Assembly: GCA_022508205.1 (NCBI GenBank)
Contig: JAFLVQ010000005.1
Span: forward strand, 1 to 36,779
Source of the DNA: Spirochaetales bacterium
Lineage (GTDB): Bacteria > Spirochaetota > GWE2-31-10
Length of the DNA stretch: 36,779 nt
Direction: 5' to 3'
Shown here: positions 19,559 through 28,807 of the stretch, piece by piece
Layout: every line of letters starts with the position of its first letter
Position numbering within the stretch: position 1 is the first letter of the stretch
The notes under the pieces: generated by a model
Databases searched by the model: none
Seen by the model: the letters and a program-made list of their open reading frames with translations, nothing else
Told to the model about the DNA's origin: nothing
Program-made: the position numbers and the translations under genes

Positions 19559-21544
19559 TTAAAATAAATCTGCCGGATCGGTATCAATTTCCAAATAGCT
19601 GTTTTTCGGTAAACGCTCCATTTTTTTTGTCATCTGTCTGACTACTTTTCTTATCGATTGTAAATTTTTCGACTTTAGTAAAATATGGTACCGAAAATTA
19701 TTATTAATCCGCGTAATAAGGCATGGTGCTGCTCCCATTATTTCTATTGACTTGCGTTCATCTTGATCCGGCATGGTTTCCAAAAGCAAATCAAGAAGTT
19801 TCCTCAGCTTATCGCATTCATTTTTTGCCGTATCCTCATCGGATGAACGAATTACAAGGCGTATCAAGCGAAAAAACGGCGGCATTCCGACTGCTTCTCT
19901 GTAAAAAATTTCATTGGTATAAAAAGCACCAAAGCCGTCTTTCACCGCAACCGCATAGTGGTCGGGACTTACTGTCTGCACCATTACAAGCCCTCGTTCA
20001 CCTTCACGGCCTGCCCGCCCTGCCGCCTGCGTAATCAATGCAAAAGCGCGTTCGGCTGATTTAAAATCGGGAATATTAAGAAACAAATCGGCATTTATAA
20101 TTCCCACAAACTTTATTCCGGGAAAATGAAGTCCTTTGGCAATGATCTGCGTTCCGATGATAATTTTAATTTCTCCATCTGAAATACGGCGAAATATTTC
20201 TTGAAGATTCTTGGTATTCTGCACGGTATCGTAATCAATCCGAACAAGCGGCACACCCGCAAACGTTCTGCGTACTTCATCTTCCACTTTTTCCGTTCCC
20301 GCACCGATTTTCTTGAATTTCTTTTCGCCGCATTCCGGGCAAACCGTCGGTATCCCGGAAGTATAACCGCAGCGGTGACAGATTAATTTTTTCTTTACTT
20401 GGTGATAAGTCAGATTCACCGAGCATCTGGGGCACTCAATCACTGTTTTGCACGAAGAACACTGCAAACAACTTGAAAATCCGCGTCTGTTTTGCAGCAG
20501 CAGAATTTGCTCACCGTTTTGAAGTCGACGATTTATTTCCGCTGCCATTTCGGGAGACAATATGCGCTCCTGTGATAATGTCGAAGTGTCGATTATCCGT
20601 ACTTCGGGCAGCTGCACACCTTGATAGCGCTGCGAAAGCGTATACAATTTCAAAAAACCTTTCTGTGCATAATACCATGATTCTACAGACGGCGTTGCAG
20701 AACCAAGTACAACAGCAGCATGCATACTATTTGCAAGATGAAAGGCGGCGCTTCTGGCTTGAAAACGCGGAGATTCATCGGATTTGTATGCTCCGTCATG
20801 TTCTTCATCGATTATTATCAAGCCAATATCAGCCAACGGTGCAAAAAGTGCACTTCTGGGACCTATGGCAATCCGAGCTTTGCCATTGAAAAGCCGCAGA
20901 TATTCACCAAGTCTTGTACTGCCCGTCAAGCCCGAATGAAGAACAGCGCACAAATCTCCGAATTTTGCGCGCAGCCTTTCGAGTGTTTGGTAACTCATGG
21001 CTATTTCCGGCACAAGAAAAATTACACTCTTTCCCGCCGCAATCGTATCTTCCATTAGTTTAATGTAAACTTCGGTTTTCCCCGAACCGGTAACTCCGTA
21101 AAGATAAAAAAAAGTTTGATTATGCCGCAAATCATTTTTTATGCCGTCGTACGCCACCTGCTGTTCCGGAGTAAGCGTTGTTTCCGATACCGAACTCACC
21201 GGCAAAACGGCAAACGGTTTCGGACGTACCGCGCGCGGAATCATCAGCGACAATGCTTCTCCGACAGAGCAAAAATAATACGACGCAATCCATTTCGCAA
21301 AATCAAGCATGAAAGGGAGAAAAATCGGCGTTTTATCTATAATCTTTTCAATATTTTTTATGCTGTACGCCGAAGTTACCGTATCGCTTTCGCTTACAAC
21401 ATAGCCGGTAAGTTTGCGGCTGCGAAAATTAACAAGCACTCTGCGTCCGAAAAGCGGCTGATTTTCCGGATTCTGCTCCCGAGAAACTGTATATGTAAAA
21501 GTTCCGTCCAATGGAAGAGAAAGTGCAACTTCTATATATTTCAT
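19559..21544 (-). CDS. priA: Primosomal protein N' (replication restart helicase PriA)
   Basis: GVTGSGKTEVY, DEEHDGAYKSDESPRF, zinc cluster CLQCSSC/CPRC/CHRC/CPEC, GTQIIAKGLHFP, QAAGRAGR motifs. Confidence 0.97.
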   Translation of the reverse strand: MKYIEVALSLPLDGTFTYTVSREQNPENQPLFGRRVLVNFRSRKLTGYVVSESDTVTSAYSIKNIEKIIDKTPIFLPFMLDFAKWIASYYFCSVGEALSLMIPRAVRPKPFAVLPVSSVSETTLTPEQQVAYDGIKNDLRHNQTFFYLYGVTGSGKTEVYIKLMEDTIAAGKSVIFLVPEIAMSYQTLERLRAKFGDLCAVLHSGLTGSTRLGEYLRLFNGKARIAIGPRSALFAPLADIGLIIIDEEHDGAYKSDESPRFQARSAAFHLANSMHAAVVLGSATPSVESWYYAQKGFLKLYTLSQRYQGVQLPEVRIIDTSTLSQERILSPEMAAEINRRLQNGEQILLLQNRRGFSSCLQCSSCKTVIECPRCSVNLTYHQVKKKLICHRCGYTSGIPTVCPECGEKKFKKIGAGTEKVEDEVRRTFAGVPLVRIDYDTVQNTKNLQEIFRRISDGEIKIIIGTQIIAKGLHFPGIKFVGIINADLFLNIPDFKSAERAFALITQAAGRAGREGERGLVMVQTVSPDHYAVAVKDGFGAFYTNEIFYREAVGMPPFFRLIRLVIRSSDEDTAKNECDKLRKLLDLLLETMPDQDERKSIEIMGAAPCLITRINNNFRYHILLKSKNLQSIRKVVRQMTKKMERLPKNSYLEIDTDPADLF

Positions 21545-22320
21545 GAATTACCGAGCATTGACTTTAATTTTTTCAAATCTTCCCACAACGGAGCTTTAAA
21601 TGCCGGATTAGCCAAAACAAATGCCGGAGAAAAAAGCGGAAGTACTGTTCTGTCATTATATTTTACGGGGATTCCGTGCTCCGCCGCAAGATTAACGGCA
21701 GCGCGTTTTAACGAAGAAATCGGCAGCTGTCCGAGTGTTACGATAATCTGCGGATTGACAAGTTCAATCTGCGCATTCAAATGTTTACGACATGTGTCGA
21801 TCATTTCGACAGACGGATTGGAATTTCCAAGACAGCATTTTAAGATATTGGTAACAAACAAATCATCTTCCGATAAACCTATCGAGGTAAGCCATTTATC
21901 GAAAAAAGTTCGCGCCGCTGCGGAAAGTGCATACCGTTCCCGTTCTTCCATTGGCGTAACCGGTTCCGCAATAAGGAATATCCGTGATGAAACAGAACCG
22001 CAGCCGGGAAAACGCATTGCCGAATTTTTATGCAAAGCGCAAGCCTGGCACTTCAAAATCTTTCGCCCGGTTTCAATCATCGCCAACGTATTGCTTTTTA
22101 CTTGAGCCGAAACGTTCGGCTGAGACAATGTGTTGTGGTTGCAGTTTGGTTGCCGATTTTCGGTATTTGCCTGTACTGCCGCATGTCTTTCCGGTTCGTC
22201 ATCAGTATCCCATGCAGAAAAATCAAACGAACGATGCTTGCCGCGCATCTTGTCCGTAAAAAAATCAATGCAGTCATTAAGAAATGAATTGTAATCAGCC
22301 GCAAATTCGGATGGTGTCAT
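21541..22320 (-). CDS. Uracil-DNA glycosylase family 4-like protein with altered catalytic motifs
   Basis: FeS-type Cys pattern CQACAL ... NILKCC...DTCRKHL; IIVTLGQLP; start ATG 22320 after AGGAATAATT; ATGA overlap with priA. Confidence 0.8.
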   Translation of the reverse strand: MTPSEFAADYNSFLNDCIDFFTDKMRGKHRSFDFSAWDTDDEPERHAAVQANTENRQPNCNHNTLSQPNVSAQVKSNTLAMIETGRKILKCQACALHKNSAMRFPGCGSVSSRIFLIAEPVTPMEERERYALSAAARTFFDKWLTSIGLSEDDLFVTNILKCCLGNSNPSVEMIDTCRKHLNAQIELVNPQIIVTLGQLPISSLKRAAVNLAAEHGIPVKYNDRTVLPLFSPAFVLANPAFKAPLWEDLKKLKSMLGNS

Positions 22321-22328
22321 AATTATTC

Positions 22329-23042
22329 CTAAAACTTCATTTCCATGCAAAAACGCATATCGCCGCTGCCCGTTCCCTGAACATCAAACCCCATCATCTT
22401 GTCGTATTTGCGTTTTATAGACAAATTGTATTGATCCACCAGCGTCTTGGCTTTAATCACATTGTAATTGTAACGCGCACCTTTTGCCATACCTACCGCA
22501 AAGGTAATAATTCCGGTAATGGAAAATGTCGAAAACGCAAAAAGCGTAATCCCCCAGCCCAAAGCCGCATCCTGATGATACAATGCATCGCCTAATACAT
22601 AATCCTTTGTTGCATATCCGACGGTAAGTATCACCGCACCGACATCAAGCGCAACTCCGGTAATCAAACTTATAAAAAAACCTACTTTAAACGAATTGTA
22701 ATAATGCCCCCATGTCAAATCTTTCGCAAGCCGTTCGTTGCCCATTTTCCTCGCCAAAAAAGGCAGATTGACATATTCACCGGAACCGAGCTGCACATAA
22801 TATTTTGTATTTGCCGCAAAATCTCCGCCGGCACTTTGCACTTTACTTTTATAAAGATTCACGTTATCAAACCGAAATGTTGCCATTTCCCGTTCCATTT
22901 GCTCATTCAAATCTTGTTTGTTTAATTCATCCTGAGGCAGCTCGTCATTCCGAAGATTTTCCGTAGATTCTTCGATTTCAGCCGCATTCAAAACCGCTGT
23001 CAGCATACAAATCAAAACAAAAATTAAACCGATTTTTTTCAT
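22329..23042 (-). CDS. Hypothetical membrane protein with signal peptide
   Basis: Signal peptide MKKIGLIFVLICMLTAVLNAA; hydrophobic segments FFISLITGVALDVGAVILTVGY and GWGITLFAFSTFSITGIITFAVG; SD AAAAGGAG. Confidence 0.65.
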   Translation of the reverse strand: MKKIGLIFVLICMLTAVLNAAEIEESTENLRNDELPQDELNKQDLNEQMEREMATFRFDNVNLYKSKVQSAGGDFAANTKYYVQLGSGEYVNLPFLARKMGNERLAKDLTWGHYYNSFKVGFFISLITGVALDVGAVILTVGYATKDYVLGDALYHQDAALGWGITLFAFSTFSITGIITFAVGMAKGARYNYNVIKAKTLVDQYNLSIKRKYDKMMGFDVQGTGSGDMRFCMEMKF

Positions 23043-23162
23043 TATCCGACTCCTTTTTCAGATTGACAACAATGTCGTGACCGGGAACCTGTTAATTCTT
23101 ATAACATTTCATACTTTTATTCAATCGTTTTTCAAAAATGAAACAACAACCGATTTTTGGAT

Positions 23163-23191
23163 TTGACAATGAATATTTTTATTTGTTAAAA
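23163..23191 (+). promoter_or_regulatory. Candidate promoter for dus with +1 at or next to the start codon
   Basis: TTGACA - 17 bp - TTAAAA, ending 7 nt before ATG 23199. Confidence 0.45.
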
Positions 23192-23198
23192 AACCCGC

Positions 23199-24221
23199 AT
23201 GATTTTCAGTTTAGCTCCGATTATGGGTATTACAAACAGTTCATACCGCAACGCTTTCCATAAATATTTCGGCGGAATGTCAAAATATTACGCTCCGTTC
23301 ATATCTGCGGTAAATACAAATGCAGAAAATCCCAATCTGTTAAAAGATATATCTGCGACAAAAAATCGTACACTTTTAAACAGCGATATTGAACTGATTC
23401 CGCAGATTTTGTCCTGCGACGGCGTGTTAATGCGCGGGCTTATCATGCGGATAGCTGCATTGGGATACCGCGAAGTAAACTGGAATATCGGCTGCCCTTT
23501 TCCCACTGTTACACGCAAAAAACGAGGCAGCGGCATCTTGCCCTATCCTGACCTTATAGATAAGGTGCTAAGTGAAGCAATGAAAGATATTCCGTGCAGA
23601 CTTTCGATTAAAATGAGGCTGGGGCTGCATGATGAAAATGATTTTTATGATGTGCTGAAAGTTATTTCTCAATATCCAATATCGGAATTGATAATTCATC
23701 CGCGAACCGGGAAACAGGCGTATTCCGGCAAACCGAACCTTGAACTGTTCGCCGAAGCTGCCGCTCTTTACGGCAAACCGATTGTGTACAACGGAGATAT
23801 TTTCGACGACGAAAGTTTTTTCCGCATCAAAAAATTGTTTCCGACTGCAACGCATTTCATGTTGGGACGCGGAGCATTATCCGACCCTTTTATGGCACGC
23901 CGACTCTGCGGCAATGAGGATTTCGCCGATGATATAAAAATAAAAACAGTACATGATTTCCATGATGAAATTTTCAATTCGTTTGACAGTGACTTCGGCT
24001 CAGCAAACAAGAATATTGACAGTAAACCGGCAGGACTTTGTCATAAAATGAAAGGCTTTTGGGAATATACCGCCGTTCATCTGAAAAACAGCGAATTGTT
24101 TATCAAAAAAATTCACCGGGCAAAAAATGTCAGACAGTATCTTGAAACTGTAAAGCAGTATTTTCAAAACGATGCCGGCTGGCAAAACAACGGAATCTAT
24201 TATTTTTTACGGGGGAACTAA
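23199..24221 (+). CDS. dus: tRNA-dihydrouridine synthase
   Basis: FSLAPIMGITNSSYR, NWNIGCPFPTVTRKKRGSGIL (active Cys), CRLSIKMRLG, IIHPRTGKQAY, VYNGDI motifs. Confidence 0.92.
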   Translation: MIFSLAPIMGITNSSYRNAFHKYFGGMSKYYAPFISAVNTNAENPNLLKDISATKNRTLLNSDIELIPQILSCDGVLMRGLIMRIAALGYREVNWNIGCPFPTVTRKKRGSGILPYPDLIDKVLSEAMKDIPCRLSIKMRLGLHDENDFYDVLKVISQYPISELIIHPRTGKQAYSGKPNLELFAEAAALYGKPIVYNGDIFDDESFFRIKKLFPTATHFMLGRGALSDPFMARRLCGNEDFADDIKIKTVHDFHDEIFNSFDSDFGSANKNIDSKPAGLCHKMKGFWEYTAVHLKNSELFIKKIHRAKNVRQYLETVKQYFQNDAGWQNNGIYYFLRGN

Positions 24222-24905
24222 ATGAGAATTGATTCGGTAATTTTCGATTTCGACGGAACAGTCGTCGACAGCGAACCTAATTATTATGAAGCCGACCGAC
24301 TTCTTATGGCGGAATATGGAATACATTTTACTTTCGATATGAAAAAAGAATTTATCGGGCGCGGCAATACCACAATGATGGAAGAGCTCAATCGTCGTTA
24401 CAATCTGCCCACAACAGTAGAAGATATGGCAAAACGGAAAAATCAACTGTACCTCGACATTGCGTTGAAAAATACTCCGATTTATCCCGAAATGATGTTG
24501 TTCATTAAAATGCTTGTGCGCGAAGGCATTCCCATTGCATTGGCATCAGGCACATCATCATCGATTTTGAACCGCTTGGTTTATCATTTGGGGCTGAATC
24601 AATATTTCGATGCTGTTATTTCCTCCGATGAAGTAGGCAAAAGCAAACCGGAACCGGATATTTTTCTGGAAGCCGCAAAAAAAATTCATTCAGACCCAAA
24701 AAACTGTCTTATAGTTGAAGATTCCGCTTTCGGAATAGAAGCGGGACTTCGCGCCGGAATGCAGGTAATGGCAGTTCCGTACATTACCGATGAGCCTTTA
24801 GACGAAATTTTCTTCAAAAGCGACATACTTTTTCGGCAGGGACAATCGGAATTCAGCGCGGAAAAAGCGATGAATTGGGTTAATACCCGTTATTTACAAG
24901 AATAA
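24222..24905 (+). CDS. HAD-superfamily hydrolase (beta-phosphoglucomutase-like)
   Basis: FDFDGTVVDSEPNYYEAD, ALASGTSSS, KSKPEPDIFLEAA, VEDSAFGIEAG motifs. Confidence 0.92.
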   Translation: MRIDSVIFDFDGTVVDSEPNYYEADRLLMAEYGIHFTFDMKKEFIGRGNTTMMEELNRRYNLPTTVEDMAKRKNQLYLDIALKNTPIYPEMMLFIKMLVREGIPIALASGTSSSILNRLVYHLGLNQYFDAVISSDEVGKSKPEPDIFLEAAKKIHSDPKNCLIVEDSAFGIEAGLRAGMQVMAVPYITDEPLDEIFFKSDILFRQGQSEFSAEKAMNWVNTRYLQE

Positions 24906-25057
24906 AAATATCTTCTTATTACACTAAAGAAAGTGTCTTTCGAGGTGCCTTTATAATTTTCCGCTTTGAAAAAACCTCATTTGTTATTATCTTAATCGGA
25001 GTTATAAAATATTCTCATAATCTTTATGCCAATTATGAATGAAGGAGTTTTATCAAA

Positions 25058-25327
25058 GTGAAAAAGTCTTTTCCTTTATTGTTAAATTTCAGTGAGGAGG
25101 ATGAATTTTTAATACATTTCGGAAAGTGCAGAAATCACGACAACAGAAGAATGCTTGCCTTGTATCAAAGAAAATTCATGGAAAACTGCCGCTATCAAAC
25201 GTCGAGAACAAAAGAACGTTTCTACAAATGGTTTATTTCAAGAGCGTATTGTGCATATTTGAAATCGGAACACTGCGATTATTTGGAAATAAACATTGAA
25301 TATACAATCGAAGATTTTTATTTTTAA
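25058..25327 (+). CDS. Small hypothetical protein (89 aa)
   Basis: GTG start with AAGGAG about 11 nt upstream; no family recognised. Confidence 0.45.
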   Translation: MKKSFPLLLNFSEEDEFLIHFGKCRNHDNRRMLALYQRKFMENCRYQTSRTKERFYKWFISRAYCAYLKSEHCDYLEINIEYTIEDFYF

Positions 25328-25403
25328 ACAAATAATTTTATTTGTAACTTTTTCAATCTTTCATATAATATCGGTTTACTCTGAAATAGTTACGGAGAGG
25401 ATT

Positions 25404-26315
25404 ATGAGTCTGTCGCCTGTTATACTTTTTGTTTACAATCGTCCGGAACATACACAAAAAACACTCGAAGCACTGCAAAAAAATTATCTGTCGAATCAAA
25501 CCGATCTTTACATATTCTGCGACGGTACAAAAAACGGTGCATCTCGGGAACAAATCGAAAAGATTGAACAGACGCGCAGAATTGTACACAGCAAAAAGTG
25601 GTGCGCCGACATTCACATAAAAGAATCTGCCGAAAACAAAGGACTTGCCGCATCCATAATCGGGGGAGTTTCGCAAGTGATGGAAAAACACAAGCGGGCG
25701 ATTATCCTCGAAGATGACATTATTACGGGAAAATATTTTCTTACATATATGAACAAAGCGCTTGAACTGTATAAAAATTCGTCGAAAGTTTGGCACATCA
25801 ACGCTTGGACAAATCCGGTAAAAGCGCAGTCTCCGGGAAGCGCGTTTTTTTATCCGGTAATGGAATGCTGGGGCTGGGCAACATGGGCAGACCGCTGGCA
25901 GTACTACAAAAAAGACTGTGAATATTACTGCACTGCATTTTCGCGCAAAGACATTTATCACTTCAACAGCGAAGGAACCGAAAACCGCTGGAAACAAATT
26001 TTACGCAACCGCAGCGGAAAAATCGACACATGGGCTATCTTTTGGGCAGCGACGATTTTTGAACACGGCGGACTTTGCCTCGCCCCGCAAAAAACGTTGG
26101 TACGCAACGAAGGATTAGACAGCAGCGGAGAAAATTGCTATTCGTCGCCGCTGCAGATTGTACGCGATTCGATAGATTACGAAATTACTTCTTTTCCCGA
26201 AAAAATAGCCGTTAATGATTACATGTACGATCAGCTGAAAAAATTTTTCAGGCGCAAAAATCTAATTACACCGGGCAGAATTTACAGGAAGGTAAAGAGT
26301 ATTTTGAAAAAATGA
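25404..26315 (+). CDS. Glycosyltransferase (GT-A/GT2-like)
   Basis: PVILFVYNRPEHTQKTLEAL, IILEDDIITGKYFLTYMNKALE, CWGWATWADRW; start ATG 25404 after GGAGAGG (ORF track start 25296). Confidence 0.85.
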   Translation: MSLSPVILFVYNRPEHTQKTLEALQKNYLSNQTDLYIFCDGTKNGASREQIEKIEQTRRIVHSKKWCADIHIKESAENKGLAASIIGGVSQVMEKHKRAIILEDDIITGKYFLTYMNKALELYKNSSKVWHINAWTNPVKAQSPGSAFFYPVMECWGWATWADRWQYYKKDCEYYCTAFSRKDIYHFNSEGTENRWKQILRNRSGKIDTWAIFWAATIFEHGGLCLAPQKTLVRNEGLDSSGENCYSSPLQIVRDSIDYEITSFPEKIAVNDYMYDQLKKFFRRKNLITPGRIYRKVKSILKK

Positions 26316-26526
26316 AAAAGTACGATAAGGTAATTTTTTCATCGGCAGGAGCAGCTGCTGCATTAAAAAAAAGTCATGTATTACATTATTTGTATAAATA
26401 ACGAAAAATATGGTTAATTTTATCCATTTTATAGTTAATAAAAATTAGTTTTTTATGTGAGATGTATTATAAATAAATCCTATATAAAGAAAATTATCTT
26501 TATTCTTATTTTGAACGAGATTGAAA

Positions 26527-28047
26527 ATGGCAAAACTTTCTGTATTGATAAACTACATTATAATCGCAATTGTTTCCTGCATAATGGTAGTTATGGGCGG
26601 AACAGCAAGTATTCTGCAATATAAAAACGGACAAGAAGAACATCAACACAATGTCGATTTATTGGCAAGACGGCTTAGTTTCAACCTTGACTGGCCACTG
26701 TGGAACTATAACACCGATTGGATAGAAAATATAATGCAGATTGAAATCGAAAATGATTTCGTCAGTCTGATAACACTGTATGATGAAGACAACAGGCTTA
26801 TTTACGGTCTTACAAAAAACAAAGACAAAATATCTGTCGAAGAGACCGAAAAAACAATCAATCAAACAGCTGCAAAACGTATTTCAAATGCAAAAATTTT
26901 CCACACTCATTCAAACGGCGATGAACAGGAAATAGGAAGAGCCACTATTATCACAACGAAATCTTATTTATTCAAACAGCTTAGCCGTGATATTCTTTTG
27001 ACATTGATGCAGTTCATTATAATGGCGATAGTGTTGATTACGATTCTGCATTCGGTCTTGAAAAAAGTCATTGTATTGCCGCTTCAGAAATACTGTGAGC
27101 TTGTGGGAAGATTCAGGGAGCACAATCTTTTCATCCGTGCCGATTTCAATCAAAATTTGGAAATGAAAGTTCTTTCGGCTTCCTTCAATGCAATGGCGGA
27201 AAGTTTGCAGAACTACAGTGAAGAAATGAAAAATCAGGTTAAGCAGCGTACCAGTCAGCTGGAAATTTACAATAACAAACTTTTGCATATCCAAAAGCAA
27301 ATCGAAGCGGAAATGCAGATGGGGCGAAGAATTCAGGAAGCAATCATTCCGAAAACATCATTTACGGAAATCGACTGCGCCGGATTTTATCGTCCGATGG
27401 AGCAGCTCAGCGGAGATTATTACGATATAGTAAGTTTGGGAAATTCCAAATACGCATTTGTGATTGCGGATGCATGCGGACACGGAATACCGGCCGCAAT
27501 GGTAACAATGATGGCAAAAATTTCATTTCAGAAAAATATTTATCTGTATGCCACTCCGGAAGATGTAATTCGCCAAGTCAATCTCGACCTTTGCAAAATC
27601 ACCGCAAACAAGGAATATCTTGCGGCATTTTACGGAGAACTGGATTTGGCAGCAAACATTCTGACATATTCAAATGCCGCACTGACCGAAATTTTGCTGA
27701 TTCAGAAAGACGGCACATTACAGCGGCTGTTTCCGAATTCGTCGATTATCGGCTATGTAGAAAAATTACCGCTGCAAACAACCGTTATATCAACGGAAAA
27801 TGCAAGCAAAATTGTTTTGTATACCGACGGAATCACGGAATCGACAAACAATAACGGGGAACGATACGGCATCGAACGTTTGGAAGCCATCACTCTGCGC
27901 AACAGAGGAAAAAGCGCAGAAACGTTGAAAAATGCGATTATTAATGATTTAAACTCATTTATGTCGCTGGAAAATGCAAAAGATGATCTGACGCTGCTTG
28001 TTATAAATCTGGATACAATCTCCGTAGAACGAATCAAAAACCGATGA
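26527..28047 (+). CDS. Membrane HAMP-containing SpoIIE/RsbU-type PP2C serine phosphatase
   Basis: Two TM segments, HAMP-like linker, LSGDYYDIV, VIADACGHGIPAAMVTMM, VLYTDGITES, KDDLTLLVI motifs. Confidence 0.9.
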   Translation: MAKLSVLINYIIIAIVSCIMVVMGGTASILQYKNGQEEHQHNVDLLARRLSFNLDWPLWNYNTDWIENIMQIEIENDFVSLITLYDEDNRLIYGLTKNKDKISVEETEKTINQTAAKRISNAKIFHTHSNGDEQEIGRATIITTKSYLFKQLSRDILLTLMQFIIMAIVLITILHSVLKKVIVLPLQKYCELVGRFREHNLFIRADFNQNLEMKVLSASFNAMAESLQNYSEEMKNQVKQRTSQLEIYNNKLLHIQKQIEAEMQMGRRIQEAIIPKTSFTEIDCAGFYRPMEQLSGDYYDIVSLGNSKYAFVIADACGHGIPAAMVTMMAKISFQKNIYLYATPEDVIRQVNLDLCKITANKEYLAAFYGELDLAANILTYSNAALTEILLIQKDGTLQRLFPNSSIIGYVEKLPLQTTVISTENASKIVLYTDGITESTNNNGERYGIERLEAITLRNRGKSAETLKNAIINDLNSFMSLENAKDDLTLLVINLDTISVERIKNR

Positions 28048-28760
28048 AACTTTCCGATATTCACACTCATTTCCCGGAAAAAAGCATTGCCGATATATGT
28101 ATCGGTTCGGCACTGGCGGACAGACCTTTTTCCGCCGAAGATTCGGAACAACAGGCTTTTTTCTCATTGCGGCACGATATTCCGTTTTCTTTCGGAATTC
28201 ATCCGTGGCAGGCAGCTTATATGGAAAATAATTTTGAAGATGCACTGGTACAGCTTGAATCTCTTTTTTTGAAATATAAAAACAGTCCGATGGGAGAAAT
28301 CGGGCTTGATTCGTGCAAACCGAATTTGCCAATGCAGAAAATCATATTTGAACGTCAGCTTACCGTCGCCGCAAAAATCAACTGTCCGGCAATTGTTCTG
28401 CACTGTGTAAAAGCGTTTCATTTGCTGCCGCCGATTTTGGAACGGTTCCGCAAAAAAAACAATACTGCCGATATTATTATTCACGGGTTCTGCGGTTCAG
28501 TGCAGGAAGTTCAAAAATTGAGCCGTTACGATGTATACTTTTCTTTCTCGGAAAAATTATTAAAACTAAGCAGAAAAACAGCATCGGCAGTCGCTGCGGT
28601 TCCGGCGAATCGACTTCTTACGGAAACCGATATGGCTGCACCGGAAACTTTGCAGGGTGCACTGCAGCAGGTGTCGTCAATACGGCAGCAGAATTTGGAT
28701 GATTGTGCCGCGCACATTTTCAGTAATGCCGAACAAATTATTAAAAATGTAAGAAAATGA
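28044..28760 (+). CDS. TatD family metal-dependent hydrolase
   Basis: DIHTHF, GIHPW, GEIGLD, LHCVKA, HGFCGS, LLTETDM motifs; ATGA overlap with upstream gene. Confidence 0.88.
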   Translation: MKLSDIHTHFPEKSIADICIGSALADRPFSAEDSEQQAFFSLRHDIPFSFGIHPWQAAYMENNFEDALVQLESLFLKYKNSPMGEIGLDSCKPNLPMQKIIFERQLTVAAKINCPAIVLHCVKAFHLLPPILERFRKKNNTADIIIHGFCGSVQEVQKLSRYDVYFSFSEKLLKLSRKTASAVAAVPANRLLTETDMAAPETLQGALQQVSSIRQQNLDDCAAHIFSNAEQIIKNVRK

Positions 28761-28807
28761 TTTTTTATGGTTTTATTATTTTACGTTGCTAACAAGGAGA
28801 AAAAACA

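Noticed and set aside
21116-22105. 329-aa plus-strand ORF opposite priA and the UDG-like gene
   Set aside because: Arg/Cys/Phe-rich shadow ORF antisense to two well-supported genes; no SD or family motifs.
25353-25997. 214-aa minus-strand ORF opposite the glycosyltransferase
   Set aside because: Antisense to a convincing GT; composition (F/R/C-rich) is non-protein-like.
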